Shown in pieces: positions 36,501 through 45,597 of a stretch of 64,000 nucleotides of DNA (the stretch's first letter is position 1; each line of letters starts with the position of its first letter). The stretch comes from Roseiarcus sp963779095 (GTDB taxonomy: Bacteria > Pseudomonadota > Alphaproteobacteria > Rhizobiales > Beijerinckiaceae), in contig CAVZWU010000017.1 of assembly GCA_963779095.1 (NCBI GenBank), positions 172,000-235,999 on the forward strand. The letters run 5' to 3'. The translations under genes and the position numbers were made by a program. The notes beneath the pieces were generated by a model, which worked only from the letters and a program-made list of their open reading frames with translations, did no database searches and was not told the DNA's origin.

Positions 36501-39500
36501 TCGCATCGACGACGAGAAGTTCGTTCGCGTAGTCGCTGCCGAGCGCGAGTTCCTTTCGGGTCGTTCGGCCGAGTTCGTCAAGGAAGGTGGTGCCGGTGCG
36601 GCCGTTCGCACTCACGAGATCGGCCGGGGGCACCGGGTCGGCGAACTCGGTCACCACGACCTGGCGGCCGTTCGGATCCGCATTGTCGAAGCCGCGATAG
36701 ACGACGCTCGATACCACGCCGGGCGTGCCGCCGGGCGTCGCAACAGTCGATTGGCTCACGCGGCCATAGCCGTCGTAGCTCACGCTACGAACCACGAGGT
36801 TGGCGTCGGTGGAGCCGACAGCGTCGAGGCTCAGTGGGTCGTAGTCATAGAGCGTGGTCGTCGATGGCAATCCCGTTGCGGCGAGGCTCGCGCTGATCGG
36901 CACGAGGCCGAAGGCGTCGTACGCGAACGAAGCGGTGCGTGCGTCGCCGTCGCGCCGCGTGCGCACGCTGGCGGGGTTGCCGAGCGCGTCGTAGCTCGCA
37001 TCGAACTCGACGAAGGTGCGCAGCAGCGCGCCGCTGTCGCTCGCACGCCGATCCACGGTGTGCGAGCTCACGCGCCCGCTGCCGACCGAGCCGGCAGCGA
37101 GACCGTCATAGGTCCACGCTTCGCTCGCGAAGGTGATCGGCCGTCGCTTGCGATCGCAATTGGTGATGCGTCGCGCCGCGAGCGCGGTGAGCACGCGCGC
37201 CCCGTGGCCGGCAGGCTGCGCGAACTCGCTCGCGACGCAGAAATCGTCGTCGCTGCGGAACACGTCGCCGGCCTGGCTGGCGAGCGTGACGCGCCCGAAG
37301 TCGTCGACCGCGAGCGAGCTCGATTGGGTCTGGATGTTGTTCGACGACGGCGGCGCGCTCGCGCCGTACCAGCCGGTCGCCGACGCCTTGTACGCAAAGC
37401 CATGCACACGACAGAGGTCGAGCCCGTTGATGCCGAAGTTGCCCGCGACCGACTGCGCGAAGTCGAGCGGCTGGTTCATGTCGACGCAATCGAACACGTT
37501 CTCGGCCGGGTTGGTCGGCTCCTCGAAGAGCTTCGCCATCCACTCGAAGTGGCGCACGCCGACGACCCGGGTGTCGTTGACGTCGACGCCGAGCAACGTC
37601 CACGGGTCGAGGCCGGTGCTGCCGCGCAAGGTAAACAGGTCCCGCGGGCGCCCGGTGCGTTGCAGGCGCAGCCACCGCTCGGCTTTGGTCAGCCCGAGGT
37701 TGAACGGCGTGCGCGGCCATGCGTCGGTGATGGTGGCCGACCCCAAGGTGCGGTCAGGCCCTGTTCGCGGCAAGCTGTCGTTCGGGCTCTCGAACAGCGC
37801 CACTTCGACGCGGCGTTGATAGCCCGGGAAGGCGAAGCGATCGAGCGTCGAGTCGAATACCAGCGCGCCGTTGCCATAGGCGTAGCGGGTGCCGGCCAGA
37901 TGGCCGCCGAAATGACGCGTATCGGCCGTTGCCACCGCGCCGACCACGATCTCCGGAAACGGCACCGGGTGGTCGGTGCGCGTCTTCGCCGAGAGATAGC
38001 CGATGGTCGTGGTCGCGCCATAGCCGCTGTCGAGCGCGGTCAAGCGGCCGGCCTCGGGCGCGCCGTCGGTCGCGAGACTCGTCACGACGAGCGTGCTGCC
38101 GACCAGGCCGATCACGTCGGGTCGTCCATCGCCATCGATGTCGAACAAGCCGCCGTCGGTGTTCGACGTGTTGCCGTCGCACGAATTCGGTCTGGTGCGA
38201 AAAACGGAAGTGCCCGCCCGGCGCGACGATGTCGATCGGCGACCGGAAGCCCGCGCCGGTGCCGATCCAGACCTGGCCGTGGTCGTAGTAGTCGGGAATT
38301 CCGTCGCCGGTCAGGTCGCGCAGGCCCTGGATCTGGTCGGATGTCGAGAAGCCGTTGCCGCCGCTCACGCATTGCGCCTTGTGTGTGCTGACCTGGGTTG
38401 CCGCGAAGCCGGGCAGCGTGATGTACACCGGCGCGAATGTGAGTGCGGTGCCGGTCTCGGCGCCGAGGTAGGCGTGATTGCCGACGACGCGATCCATCAA
38501 CCCGTCGGCGTTGATGTCGGCAAAGCCCGCGTACTGGCTTTGCGAGCTCTCGTTGCAGGTCTCGTCGATCGGGGTCGAGTTGGTGCAACGCCATTCGCCC
38601 ACACCGAGTTCAGGCGACCGTGCGGCCATCGTGTACGAACGCGCGAAGGCATCCTGGTCGCTGTCGAACCGAACGCCGCGCACGTTGAGCGCCACGCGAA
38701 TCTGGTTGGTGATGCGCGGCGAGAACGATTGCCACGCCTGCCCGTCCGAGGTGGCGCCGGTCACCGGCTTCGGCGTGCGGGGTTCGGGCGGCAACACCTG
38801 GAAGTCGACCGGCGATGAGTTGAACACCACGTCGGGATAGCCGTCGCCGTTGACGTCCATCAGGTCCCATTCGGTGAAGGTCCGTTCCGCGCCGCGCGCC
38901 TGCACCTCTTGCGCAGTGCCTTGGCAGCGGTGGTTGGCGAAACCTTGGGCGTACCACTCCCACGCGGTGCCACTCCACTTCCAGCACTCCCACATCTTCA
39001 GGTTGGTGCCGGTGGCCTGGCGCGACAGCGGCACGTGGTTGCCTTAAATCACGTGGCCGCTGCTGACCAGCGCGGCCCGCAGGGAAGTGACGAGAAACGA
39101 ACGCCGCACCCACTTGATGCCGGACGGTCCAGGCCCCGGCGTGTTGAGATAGACGACCCAACGGTCGGGCTCTTCGGCGGCGTCGATGACGTCGATGCGG
39201 CCATCACCGTTCACGTCGATCTCGCGCCGCCACACATCGGTGGTGTTGCGATTGGCCGGGCCGTAAGCGAAGCGCTTTTGCGCCGAGCTGTGCGTGGCCA
39301 ATGCGCCGTTCGCGAAGGTCGGGTCGGCGAGCTGGGCCACGGCATTCAGGCCAACGCCGATCGTCGTCTTGCCATCGGCGGCCGGCCGGTTGCTCGCTAC
39401 CCAGAGCTTGCCGTTCTTCTTGAACACCATGTCGGGTCGGCCGTCGCCATTCAGATCGGTGAGGCTTTGCCACATCGCGTATTTGGTACCGGCGATCGGC

Positions 39501-40081
39501 GCGTTCACCGACGAGTCGTTCTGGCTCGAGGAGACCTGATTGGTGAGCACACCGGGCGGCAGCACGATGGTTTGCGAGGCGGCGTATCGCAAGGTGCCGT
39601 CGCGCGTGGCACTGCCGTACTGATACGACGCGATCGGCAATGCGATCGTCTCTTCGGGCATGCCTTGGCGGCCGAACATGCGAACGCTCTGCAAGCGCGG
39701 CAGTTGGGTGTCGACATCGGGCGCGTACTGCAGCTCGTAGCGTCTCAAGCGTTGCAGCGGCGTCGTGCAGTCGGCGCGGCTGCTCACGTCGACGGTGGTC
39801 AAGGTGTTCTTGCGCACCAGCACCTTGTTGCCCAGCATCGTCAACGCCACCGGCGTGATCGAGCCGTGGCCATATGCGAGCTCGATCTCGTTCTTCGTGC
39901 AAGCCATCGAAGGGTGCGGGTTGTAGGCGACGCGCAGCAAGTCGATCGCGATGCCGGTGCCGCCATCGAGCGGCCAGGTCGTGAGTTGATAGGTGAGCAC
40001 TACGCTGCTGCCGCCGGCGGCCGTTATCGACTTGAGCAGCCAGAGCCCGGTGCTCGCGAAGCCGGCGGGTTGAACAAAGGT
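33556..40081 (-). pseudogene. giant Rhs/YD-repeat FG-GAP protein (polymorphic-toxin-like), 5' truncated, several frameshifts
   Basis: About 2,170 codons in four frames joined near 39040, 38170, 35410 and 33930. The N-terminal third has FG-GAP/VCBS calcium-type repeats (DLNGDGRPDMVFKKNG, DVNGDGRIDVIDA, DLTGDGIPDYYDHG, FDIDGDGRPDVIGL). The middle has many YD repeats (YDALGNPASVRTRRDG, YDGYGRVSQS, YDALGRVARVDERVNG). The Rhs core RLYDPVIGRFLSRDP with NPYAFAMNDPINGADPSG comes near 34420. A variable tip of about 270 residues follows, ending EVEQVLTIPGAP. No immunity gene follows. The 5' end, with any signal or VgrG/SpvB-type head, is cut off by ISL3 at 40082. Confidence 0.85.
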
Positions 40082-41880
40082 GGGGTCTGATTGACTCTTG
40101 GTGCACGCGCTGGGCGCAGCACGCCCGATGACGCCCTGGCGGGCTGGCATCTTGCGCCGGCATGCCGCAGTAAGGGTGATGAAAACATCAGCTTCATGGT
40201 CGCCCACGCCAAGCCTAACCGTTGTGAGCGTCCAACGGGGAGAACAGGCTTGGACGGTCACGGTGGACAACCGGCAACCGACCTGCTGTCCGGGATGCGG
40301 TACGCAGTCCACATCGCGTCACAGCGCTTACTCGCGAACGCTTCGGGATCTGTCCGCTCAGGGAGCACCGGTCATCGTTACCGCACGCCTGGCGCGCTGG
40401 AGGTGTCGAAACCAGCGATGTGATCGGCGCATCTTCACCGAGCGCCTTCCGGGGCTTGCGGCGCCGTTCGCGCGCCGGACCGCCCGCCTGGCGGATATCG
40501 TTCGGTTGCTTGGCCATAGCGCTGGCGGGCGGCCATCGGAGCGGCTGATGAGACGGCTCGGCATGCCGGTTAGCGACACAACGATCCTGCGCAGCCTGAA
40601 GGAGCGTGTCAGGGCTCGGTCCGATGACGGCGCGGTCCATGTTGCTGGCATTGATGACTGGGCGTGGCGGAAGGGCGCCAACTACGGCACGATCATCGTG
40701 AACCTGGAGCGTCGTCAGGTGGTGGACCTGCTGGCGGATCGTTCGGCGGCGACCACGGCCAACTGGTTCAAGGATCATCCGGAAGTGGAGGTGGTCAGTC
40801 GCGACCGCGCTGGCCTTTATGCGGAGGCTGCGCGTCAGGGCGCGCCGCAGGCGAGGCAGGTCGCCGATCGCTTTCATCTGTTGCAGAACTTCCGCGAGAC
40901 CGTTGAGCGACAACTCGGCCGCTTTGAAGCGCCGATCTCGGATTCTCAGGTCGATGCCAGAGATAATCAGGCGACGCCCCCGCTTCCAGCACGATCGGAT
41001 TGTGCTTCTGACGCCGTAACACAGAAGCGCTTGATGTGCCGCGGACGCCAGGCTGTTCGACAAGAGCTATTCGATGAGATCAGGACGCTTTTTGAAGGGG
41101 GCAGTTCCGTCAGGGAGATCGCCCGCAAGCTCGGTCTCGGTCGCCGACGGGTCGAACGTTGGGTTCGGCGCATCGATTTGCCGGACCTCAACACAATGGC
41201 GTCAAAGCCTTCCACCCCGGCGTATTTCGGCGCTTTGCTGGCGCGGCGTTGGGCGGAAGGCATTACCAAGGTCCGGCGCCTGTTCGCTGAGATACGCCAT
41301 CATGGCTATACCGGGTCCTACAGTCATCTGGCACGTTTCCTCGCTCCTTGGCGCAGCTGCGAGCCTTCATTCGATGGCGACGAGCAGGTGCGTGCCGCGC
41401 AGGAGGAGCCAGCACCGGTCCGCGTGCGAACACTGGATCCGATGACCGGTCGTGCGATCTCGTCGCTGACTGCGGCGGCGCTTTGCGTCAAACCCCGTGG
41501 CCAGATGACCGTTCGGCAGGTCGCCAACGTCGATGCGCTGAAGGCGGCGTCGGCGGAGTTCACCGCGATGCGGCATCTGGCGATGCGGTTTCGAGGTCTG
41601 CTTCGCGGTGGAACGCCGGAGGGGCTGGATGCTTGGCTGATCGACGCACGCGCGTCCGGCATCTACGCGATGCAGCGTTTTGCGAGGACGATACACCAGG
41701 ACCTCGAGGCTGTTCGGGACGCTGTCTTAGAACCGTGGAGCAACGGGCAGACCGAAGGACAGATCAACAAATTGAAGACCCTCAAGCGAGCGATGTATGG
41801 CCGCGCCGGTGTCGACTTGCTCCGTGCTCGGATGTTGCCGTTTCAGGAGGGCAGCTTGCACCAAGAGTGAATCAGACCCC
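40082..41880 (+). mobile_element. complete ISL3-family insertion sequence
   Basis: The element is bounded by near-perfect terminal inverted repeats: GGGGTCTGATTGACTCTTGG at 40082 and, read inward from 41880, GGGGTCTGATTCACTCTTGG. It is 1,799 bases long and holds one intact transposase gene. ISL3 elements usually make an 8-bp target duplication, but the flanks (ACAAAGGT and GCCAAAAT) differ, so the two sides do not come from one insertion. The left flank is the Rhs gene and the right flank is the start of istA. Confidence 0.9.
40179..41870 (+). CDS. ISL3-family transposase
   Basis: An intact 563-residue transposase. It has the N-terminal zinc-binding region (CCPGCGTQSTSRHSAYSR and RWRCRNQRCDRRIFTERLP), the first catalytic Asp in VHVAGIDDWAWRKGANYGT, the second in VVSRDRAGLYAEAARQG, an internal helix-turn-helix (SSVREIARKLGLGRRRVERW), and the Glu in VLEPWSNGQTEGQINKLKT. 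All three DDE residues are present, so it is potentially active. ATG 40179 is chosen because it is the family start (KTSASWSPTPSLTVV); a frame upstream to 40098 only covers the terminal repeat region. Confidence 0.92.
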   Translation: MKTSASWSPTPSLTVVSVQRGEQAWTVTVDNRQPTCCPGCGTQSTSRHSAYSRTLRDLSAQGAPVIVTARLARWRCRNQRCDRRIFTERLPGLAAPFARRTARLADIVRLLGHSAGGRPSERLMRRLGMPVSDTTILRSLKERVRARSDDGAVHVAGIDDWAWRKGANYGTIIVNLERRQVVDLLADRSAATTANWFKDHPEVEVVSRDRAGLYAEAARQGAPQARQVADRFHLLQNFRETVERQLGRFEAPISDSQVDARDNQATPPLPARSDCASDAVTQKRLMCRGRQAVRQELFDEIRTLFEGGSSVREIARKLGLGRRRVERWVRRIDLPDLNTMASKPSTPAYFGALLARRWAEGITKVRRLFAEIRHHGYTGSYSHLARFLAPWRSCEPSFDGDEQVRAAQEEPAPVRVRTLDPMTGRAISSLTAAALCVKPRGQMTVRQVANVDALKAASAEFTAMRHLAMRFRGLLRGGTPEGLDAWLIDARASGIYAMQRFARTIHQDLEAVRDAVLEPWSNGQTEGQINKLKTLKRAMYGRAGVDLLRARMLPFQEGSLHQE

Positions 41881-43356
41881 GCCAAAATTTGTCTGGCGTA
41901 TTTTTCGCGAAAGATGACGATCAAGGCGATCTGCCGCGATTTGCGTGTTTCGCGCAAAGTGGTTCGGAGGGTCATCCGGTCGCAGGCGACAGAGTTCCGT
42001 TATCAGCGCGACGTCCAACCCCAGCCGAAAATCGGGCCTTGGCGCGAGCGGCTTGATTCATTGCTTTTGGAGAATGACGGCAAGCCGGCGCGCGAGCGGT
42101 TGACGCTCATTCGGGTCTTCGAGGAGCTGCGTGGGCTCGGCTATGAGGGCGGTTATGACGCGGTTCGCCGCTACGCCCGGGCCTGGAGCAAGGAGCGCGC
42201 GAGCGAGACGGCGAGCGCCTATGTGCCGCTGTCGTTTGCGCCGGGCGAGGCCTACCAGTTCGACTGGAGCCACGACATTGTTGTGATGGACGGGGTGACG
42301 ACGACGGTGAAGGTCGCGCACGTTCGCCTCTGCCATAGCCGCATGATGCTGGTGCGCGCCTATCCGCGCGAAACGCAGGAGATGGTTTTCGACGCCCATG
42401 AGCGGGCGTTCGCATTCTTCAGGGGCGCCTGCTCGCGCGGCATCTACGACAACATGAAGACGGCGGTGGAGACGATCTTCATCGGCAAGGATCGGCAATA
42501 CAATCGCCGCTTCCTCCAGATGTGCTCGCACCATCTTGTCGAGCCTGTCGCCTGCACGCCGGCGTCGGGCTGGGAGAAGGGCCAAGTCGAGAACCAGGTC
42601 GGCCTGGTGCGCGAGCGCTTCTTCACGCCGCGCTTGCGGGTCAAGAGCTATGACGAGCTGAACGCCTGGCTCATGGACAAATGCATCGCCTGGGCCAAGG
42701 CGCACGGCCATCCCGAACAACCCGACCGAACGATCTGGGAGGTGTTCGAGGAAGAGCGTCCCAAGCTCGTTCCCTATCGGGGTCGCTTCGACGGGTTCCA
42801 TGCCTTGCCGGCCTCGGTGTCGAAGACCTGCCTGGTGCGGTTCGACAACAACAAATACTCGGTGAGCGCCGGCGCGGTCGGCCGCCCGGTCGACATCCAC
42901 GCCTACGCCGATCGCGTCGTGATCCGCCAGGACGGGCGCATTGTGGCGGAGCATCCACGCTGTTACGGGCGCGGCGAGACGATCTACGATCCCTGGCATT
43001 ACGTGCCGGTTCTGGCGCGCAAGCCCGGCGCTTTGCGCAACGGCGCGCCGTTCAAGGATTGGGTGTTGCCGACAGCGCTAGACCGGGTCCGGCGCAAGCT
43101 TGCCGGGTCCGACGACGGCGACCGGCAGATGGTCAAAATCCTCGCCGCCGTGCTGACCGACGGATTGCTTGCGGTGGAGGCCGCCTGCCTCCAGGCGCTG
43201 TCCGAAGGCGTCCATTCGGCCGACGTCGTCATCAACATCCTTGCGCGCCAGCGCGATCCCGGACCGGCGGCGACGATCATGACGCCCGACGCTTTGCGGC
43301 TCCGCCACGCGCCAATCGCCGACTGCGCCCGCTACGATCAACTCAGGAGCGCCTAA
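41881..43356 (+). CDS. istA: IstA transposase of IS21 family, 5' end truncated
   Basis: About 490 residues of IstA: an N-terminal helix-turn-helix (MTIKAICRDLRVSRKVVRRV), the DDE core with FDWSHDIVVMDGVTTTV and later GIYDNMKTAVETIFIGKD and EKGQVENQVGLVRERFF, and a C-terminal beta domain (RFDNNKYSVSAGAVGRPVD). The phrase LAYF before MTIKAI is retained, so only a handful of N-terminal residues and the start codon are lost. Expression would need the Met at 41914 or read-through from ISL3. istB follows after three bases. Confidence 0.88.
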   Translation, partial: AKICLAYFSRKMTIKAICRDLRVSRKVVRRVIRSQATEFRYQRDVQPQPKIGPWRERLDSLLLENDGKPARERLTLIRVFEELRGLGYEGGYDAVRRYARAWSKERASETASAYVPLSFAPGEAYQFDWSHDIVVMDGVTTTVKVAHVRLCHSRMMLVRAYPRETQEMVFDAHERAFAFFRGACSRGIYDNMKTAVETIFIGKDRQYNRRFLQMCSHHLVEPVACTPASGWEKGQVENQVGLVRERFFTPRLRVKSYDELNAWLMDKCIAWAKAHGHPEQPDRTIWEVFEEERPKLVPYRGRFDGFHALPASVSKTCLVRFDNNKYSVSAGAVGRPVDIHAYADRVVIRQDGRIVAEHPRCYGRGETIYDPWHYVPVLARKPGALRNGAPFKDWVLPTALDRVRRKLAGSDDGDRQMVKILAAVLTDGLLAVEAACLQALSEGVHSADVVINILARQRDPGPAATIMTPDALRLRHAPIADCARYDQLRSA

Positions 43357-43359
43357 CCC

Positions 43360-44088
43360 ATGGAAAGAACCGAAGTCCTCGACATGATGAGCAGCCTCAA
43401 GCTCTACGGGATGAGGAGCGCCTACGACGAGACGCTGGCCACGGCGATCAAGCGCAAGCACGAGCCGCAGCGCTTCGTCGGCGATCTCCTGAAGGCCGAG
43501 ATCTCAGAGAAGCAGGCGCGCTCGATCAAATACCAGCTCACCGTCGCCAAGCTGCCCCTGGCCAAGGACGTCGAAGACTTCGCCTTCAAGGACACGCCGA
43601 TCAACGAGGCTCTCGTGCGCGACCTCGCCGCCGGCGGCTTCATCGCCCAGCAGCGCAACGTCGTCCTCGTCGGCGGAACCGGCACCGGCAAGACGCATCT
43701 GGCCATCGCCATCGCGCGAAGCTGCATCCGAGCTGGATCGCGCGGTCGCTTCTTCACCACCGTCGATCTCGTCAATCAGCTCGAGGCCGAGGGCCGTGCG
43801 GGTCGCCAAGGACGGCTCGCCGATTATCTCACCCGCCTCGACTTCGTGATCCTCGACGAACTCGGCTATCTCCCCTTCGCGCAGGCCGGCGGGCAGTTGC
43901 TGTTCCATCTCGTCAGCCGGCTTTACGAGCGCACCTCGATCATCGTCACCACCAACCTCGCCTTCGGCGAATGGCCGAGCGTCTTCGGCGATCCAAAAAT
44001 GACAACCGCGCTGCTCGACCGCCTCACCCATCACTGCGACATCGTCGAGACCGGCAACGAAAGCTGGCGCTTCAAGAACCGCGCCTGA
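43360..44088 (+). CDS. istB: IstB ATPase of IS21 family
   Basis: A 242-residue DnaC/IstB-type AAA+ protein. Walker A is in VLVGGTGTGKTHLAIAI near residue 105 and Walker B in LDFVILDELGYLPF near 165; the family C-terminal phrase TALLDRLTHHCDIVETGNES is complete. IstB selects the target and stimulates IstA. The gene is intact and begins three bases after istA. Confidence 0.92.
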   Translation: MERTEVLDMMSSLKLYGMRSAYDETLATAIKRKHEPQRFVGDLLKAEISEKQARSIKYQLTVAKLPLAKDVEDFAFKDTPINEALVRDLAAGGFIAQQRNVVLVGGTGTGKTHLAIAIARSCIRAGSRGRFFTTVDLVNQLEAEGRAGRQGRLADYLTRLDFVILDELGYLPFAQAGGQLLFHLVSRLYERTSIIVTTNLAFGEWPSVFGDPKMTTALLDRLTHHCDIVETGNESWRFKNRA

Positions 44089-44242
44089 CCTCACAACAAC
44101 AGCCCCTCACCGATCCGCGCTCGCCCCGGCTGCGCAACCCCAACCAGCTACGCCGGGGCGTGCGCTGCCGCCTCGATCCGTCACCAACCAAGGGGTCCCT
44201 TTTGCACGCCGATCCGGGGGTCCGTTTCCGCGCCGATTGACA

Positions 44243-44520
44243 AACGCGGCGATGTCGCGATTGATGGATTTGCACAACTCGACGAACGAGCCCTTGTCCT
44301 CATCCCTTAGGCCGGAGTCCCATTTCAGCGCGAAACTGGCGGCGGCCGCTTTCGCCTTGAGATCATCAACGGTCTTGGCGCGGCTTCAATTCATCCTCTT
44401 CCGCAAGGACCAGTGGTGTTCGTAAAGAGCGGACGCGCGATCTCCGTCCTCATCGGGGCAAGCGCTGAAGAGCGCGTCGCACTCAGCGAGTTCGGCGCCA
44501 AGCGAAATTAGATCGGGCAT
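44243..44520 (-). pseudogene. small hypothetical gene with in-frame stop, truncated by IS21
   Basis: A strong ribosome site (GGAGGAGAAG) precedes ATG 44520. The product reads PDLISLGAELAECDALFSAC and ends LRKRMN at a TGA at 44386. The same frame, without shift, then reads SRAKTVDDLKAKAAAASFAL and SFVELCKSINRDIAAF up to the IS21 border at 44242. The continuation looks like real protein, so the TGA is a point change (or base-call error) and the end of the gene was removed by IS21. No known function; it belongs to the accessory genes of the integrative element. Confidence 0.65.
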
Positions 44521-44624
44521 CGACAGCTTCTCCTCCAAAATCGTTCGCCCGGTGGAAGGTTCAACGGGCTTCAGCGTTTTAAAATGCACATTGCAACGTA
44601 TAAGTCAAGATGTAATAGTAACGA

Positions 44625-44694
44625 TCAGATTTTTCCGAACTGAAACAATAGTAATGGTCGGATTATTCCGACTATAAAAATCAGTTTATTCTGA
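44625..44694. promoter_or_regulatory. three copies of a 14-bp near-palindrome, probable operators
   Basis: TCAGATTTTTCCGA (44625-44638), TCGGATTATTCCGA (44658-44671) and TCAGTTTATTCTGA (44681-44694) fit TCRGWTTWTTCYGA. They lie 105-175 bases upstream of the minus-strand ATG at 44520 in a markedly AT-rich stretch, as expected for repressor or activator sites at a promoter. The binding protein is unknown. Confidence 0.6.
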
Positions 44695-44855
44695 CTGGAG
44701 CGGAAGCGAAGGGGCGGCGCTCCACCGTAGTAGAGTTCAGGTCGCCGCCCCTGTAGCCCATTTGACCGGCGTTTGATCTCATTTGACTTCACTTAAAACT
44801 TTGACCCGTCCGGCACCGCTGAGCGAATCCGTTCAGAAAGCGCCCAACTCATGTG

Positions 44856-45038
44856 TCATAGCGGCCTTGCGGGCGGGCGCGGCATCCTTCGCCCGCGCCC
44901 CTCACGCCGCGGCTGAGGCCCTTCACAATCGCTAGCAACGAGCTCACCCGCGCTCAACGCGCCGATGACTGCGGGTTCGCGCCGCTTGGCCCCGACGACA
45001 AGCTCACCGGGGCGCTGATTCGGATTTTCGATTCTCAT
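44856..45038 (-). CDS. small hypothetical protein of the integrative element
   Basis: A 60-residue Arg/Pro-rich product (RIENPNQRPGELVVGAKRRE and a basic tail). It lies 21 bases after the Pro-rich small gene in the same direction. The GGAA sequence is too close to the ATG for a good ribosome site, so the start is uncertain. No family recognised. Confidence 0.4.
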   Translation of the reverse strand: MRIENPNQRPGELVVGAKRREPAVIGALSAGELVASDCEGPQPRREGRGRRMPRPPARPL

Positions 45039-45059
45039 TTCCTGGTCGGGGCGATCGTC

Positions 45060-45251
45060 TCAAGTTAGCGGCCGAACCACCGAATCTCTTGATCCGCGCG
45101 GGATTGGCGGGATCTGACGCGCGCCCGGAGGCGTCGGGGTCGTCGGCAGAGGCGTCATAGGCGTCGGCGCAACGGTCGCGCGCGGCGGGACGGTCACGGG
45201 CCGTACGGGAGGATTCTTCGGCGTTGGATTGACGTTATGCGGGGTCTTCAT
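45060..45251 (-). CDS. small proline/threonine-rich protein
   Basis: ATG 45251 is preceded by GGAGAG. The 63-residue product is made of Pro/Thr/Val repeats (NPTPKNPPVRPVTVPP, MTPLPTTPTPPG) and is probably unstructured. It follows the coiled-coil gene by ten bases and so is part of the same operon. Function unknown. Confidence 0.55.
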   Translation of the reverse strand: MKTPHNVNPTPKNPPVRPVTVPPRATVAPTPMTPLPTTPTPPGARQIPPIPRGSRDSVVRPLT

Positions 45252-45261
45252 AGGACTCTCC

Positions 45262-45597
45262 CTATTGGCGGAGCTTCTCAAGCTCGGCCGGGCTCATGTC
45301 AGCTAAAGCGGCTGCCAATCCGGTGGGGCTCCACGATGTCAACGCGTGTTGCGGCAGCTTATGCGCGAGCACGCTTTGCGACTTCTCAATCACCGTGAGT
45401 TGGCGCCGTATCTCGGCGAGAGCGCGGTCGAACTGGTCGAATTTCGCGAGCAATTCTCGCCGATTTTCTGCCGCTTGAGCGCGATATTTCGCGAGAGTAT
45501 TCAACTGCTCCTCGCGTGCGGCTGCCTCCTTAGCAAGCCGTCGCGAGCGCAACCACGCGAGCGCTCTATCGGTGTCAGACGTTGTTGAGTTAGTCAT
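45262..45597 (-). CDS. coiled-coil hypothetical protein
   Basis: ATG 45597 lies inside the end of the preceding gene (8-base overlap) and has GGAGGG at proper spacing. The 111-residue product is mostly a coiled coil (AKYRAQAAENRRELLAKFDQ, ALAEIRRQLTVIEKSQSVL) with a C-terminal DMSPAELEKLRQ. It is translationally coupled to the longer coiled-coil gene upstream. No known family. Confidence 0.6.
   Translation of the reverse strand: MTNSTTSDTDRALAWLRSRRLAKEAAAREEQLNTLAKYRAQAAENRRELLAKFDQFDRALAEIRRQLTVIEKSQSVLAHKLPQHALTSWSPTGLAAALADMSPAELEKLRQ

Larger units (their letters stand above)
41881..44242 (+). mobile_element. IS21-family insertion sequence, left end missing
   Basis: istA and istB are followed by a right end in which two similar blocks occur near 44188-44242, GGGGTCCCTTTTGCACGCCG and GGGGGTCCGTTTCCGCGCCG, then ATTGACA. 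Such multiple terminal repeats are typical of IS21 ends. The left end, with its repeat and the istA start codon, is replaced by the ISL3 element. On the right the element interrupts a small gene of the integrative element. Confidence 0.8.

Noticed and set aside
35296..38391. A 1031-codon open frame on the plus strand
   Set aside because: It is the antisense of the Rhs gene. Its composition is rich in Arg, Ala and Val as expected for a shadow frame of a GC-rich gene, and the YD and FG-GAP motifs are on the other strand.
42681..44240. A 519-codon plus-strand frame through istA and istB
   Set aside because: It is a second frame of the IS21 genes, Arg-rich, without family features.
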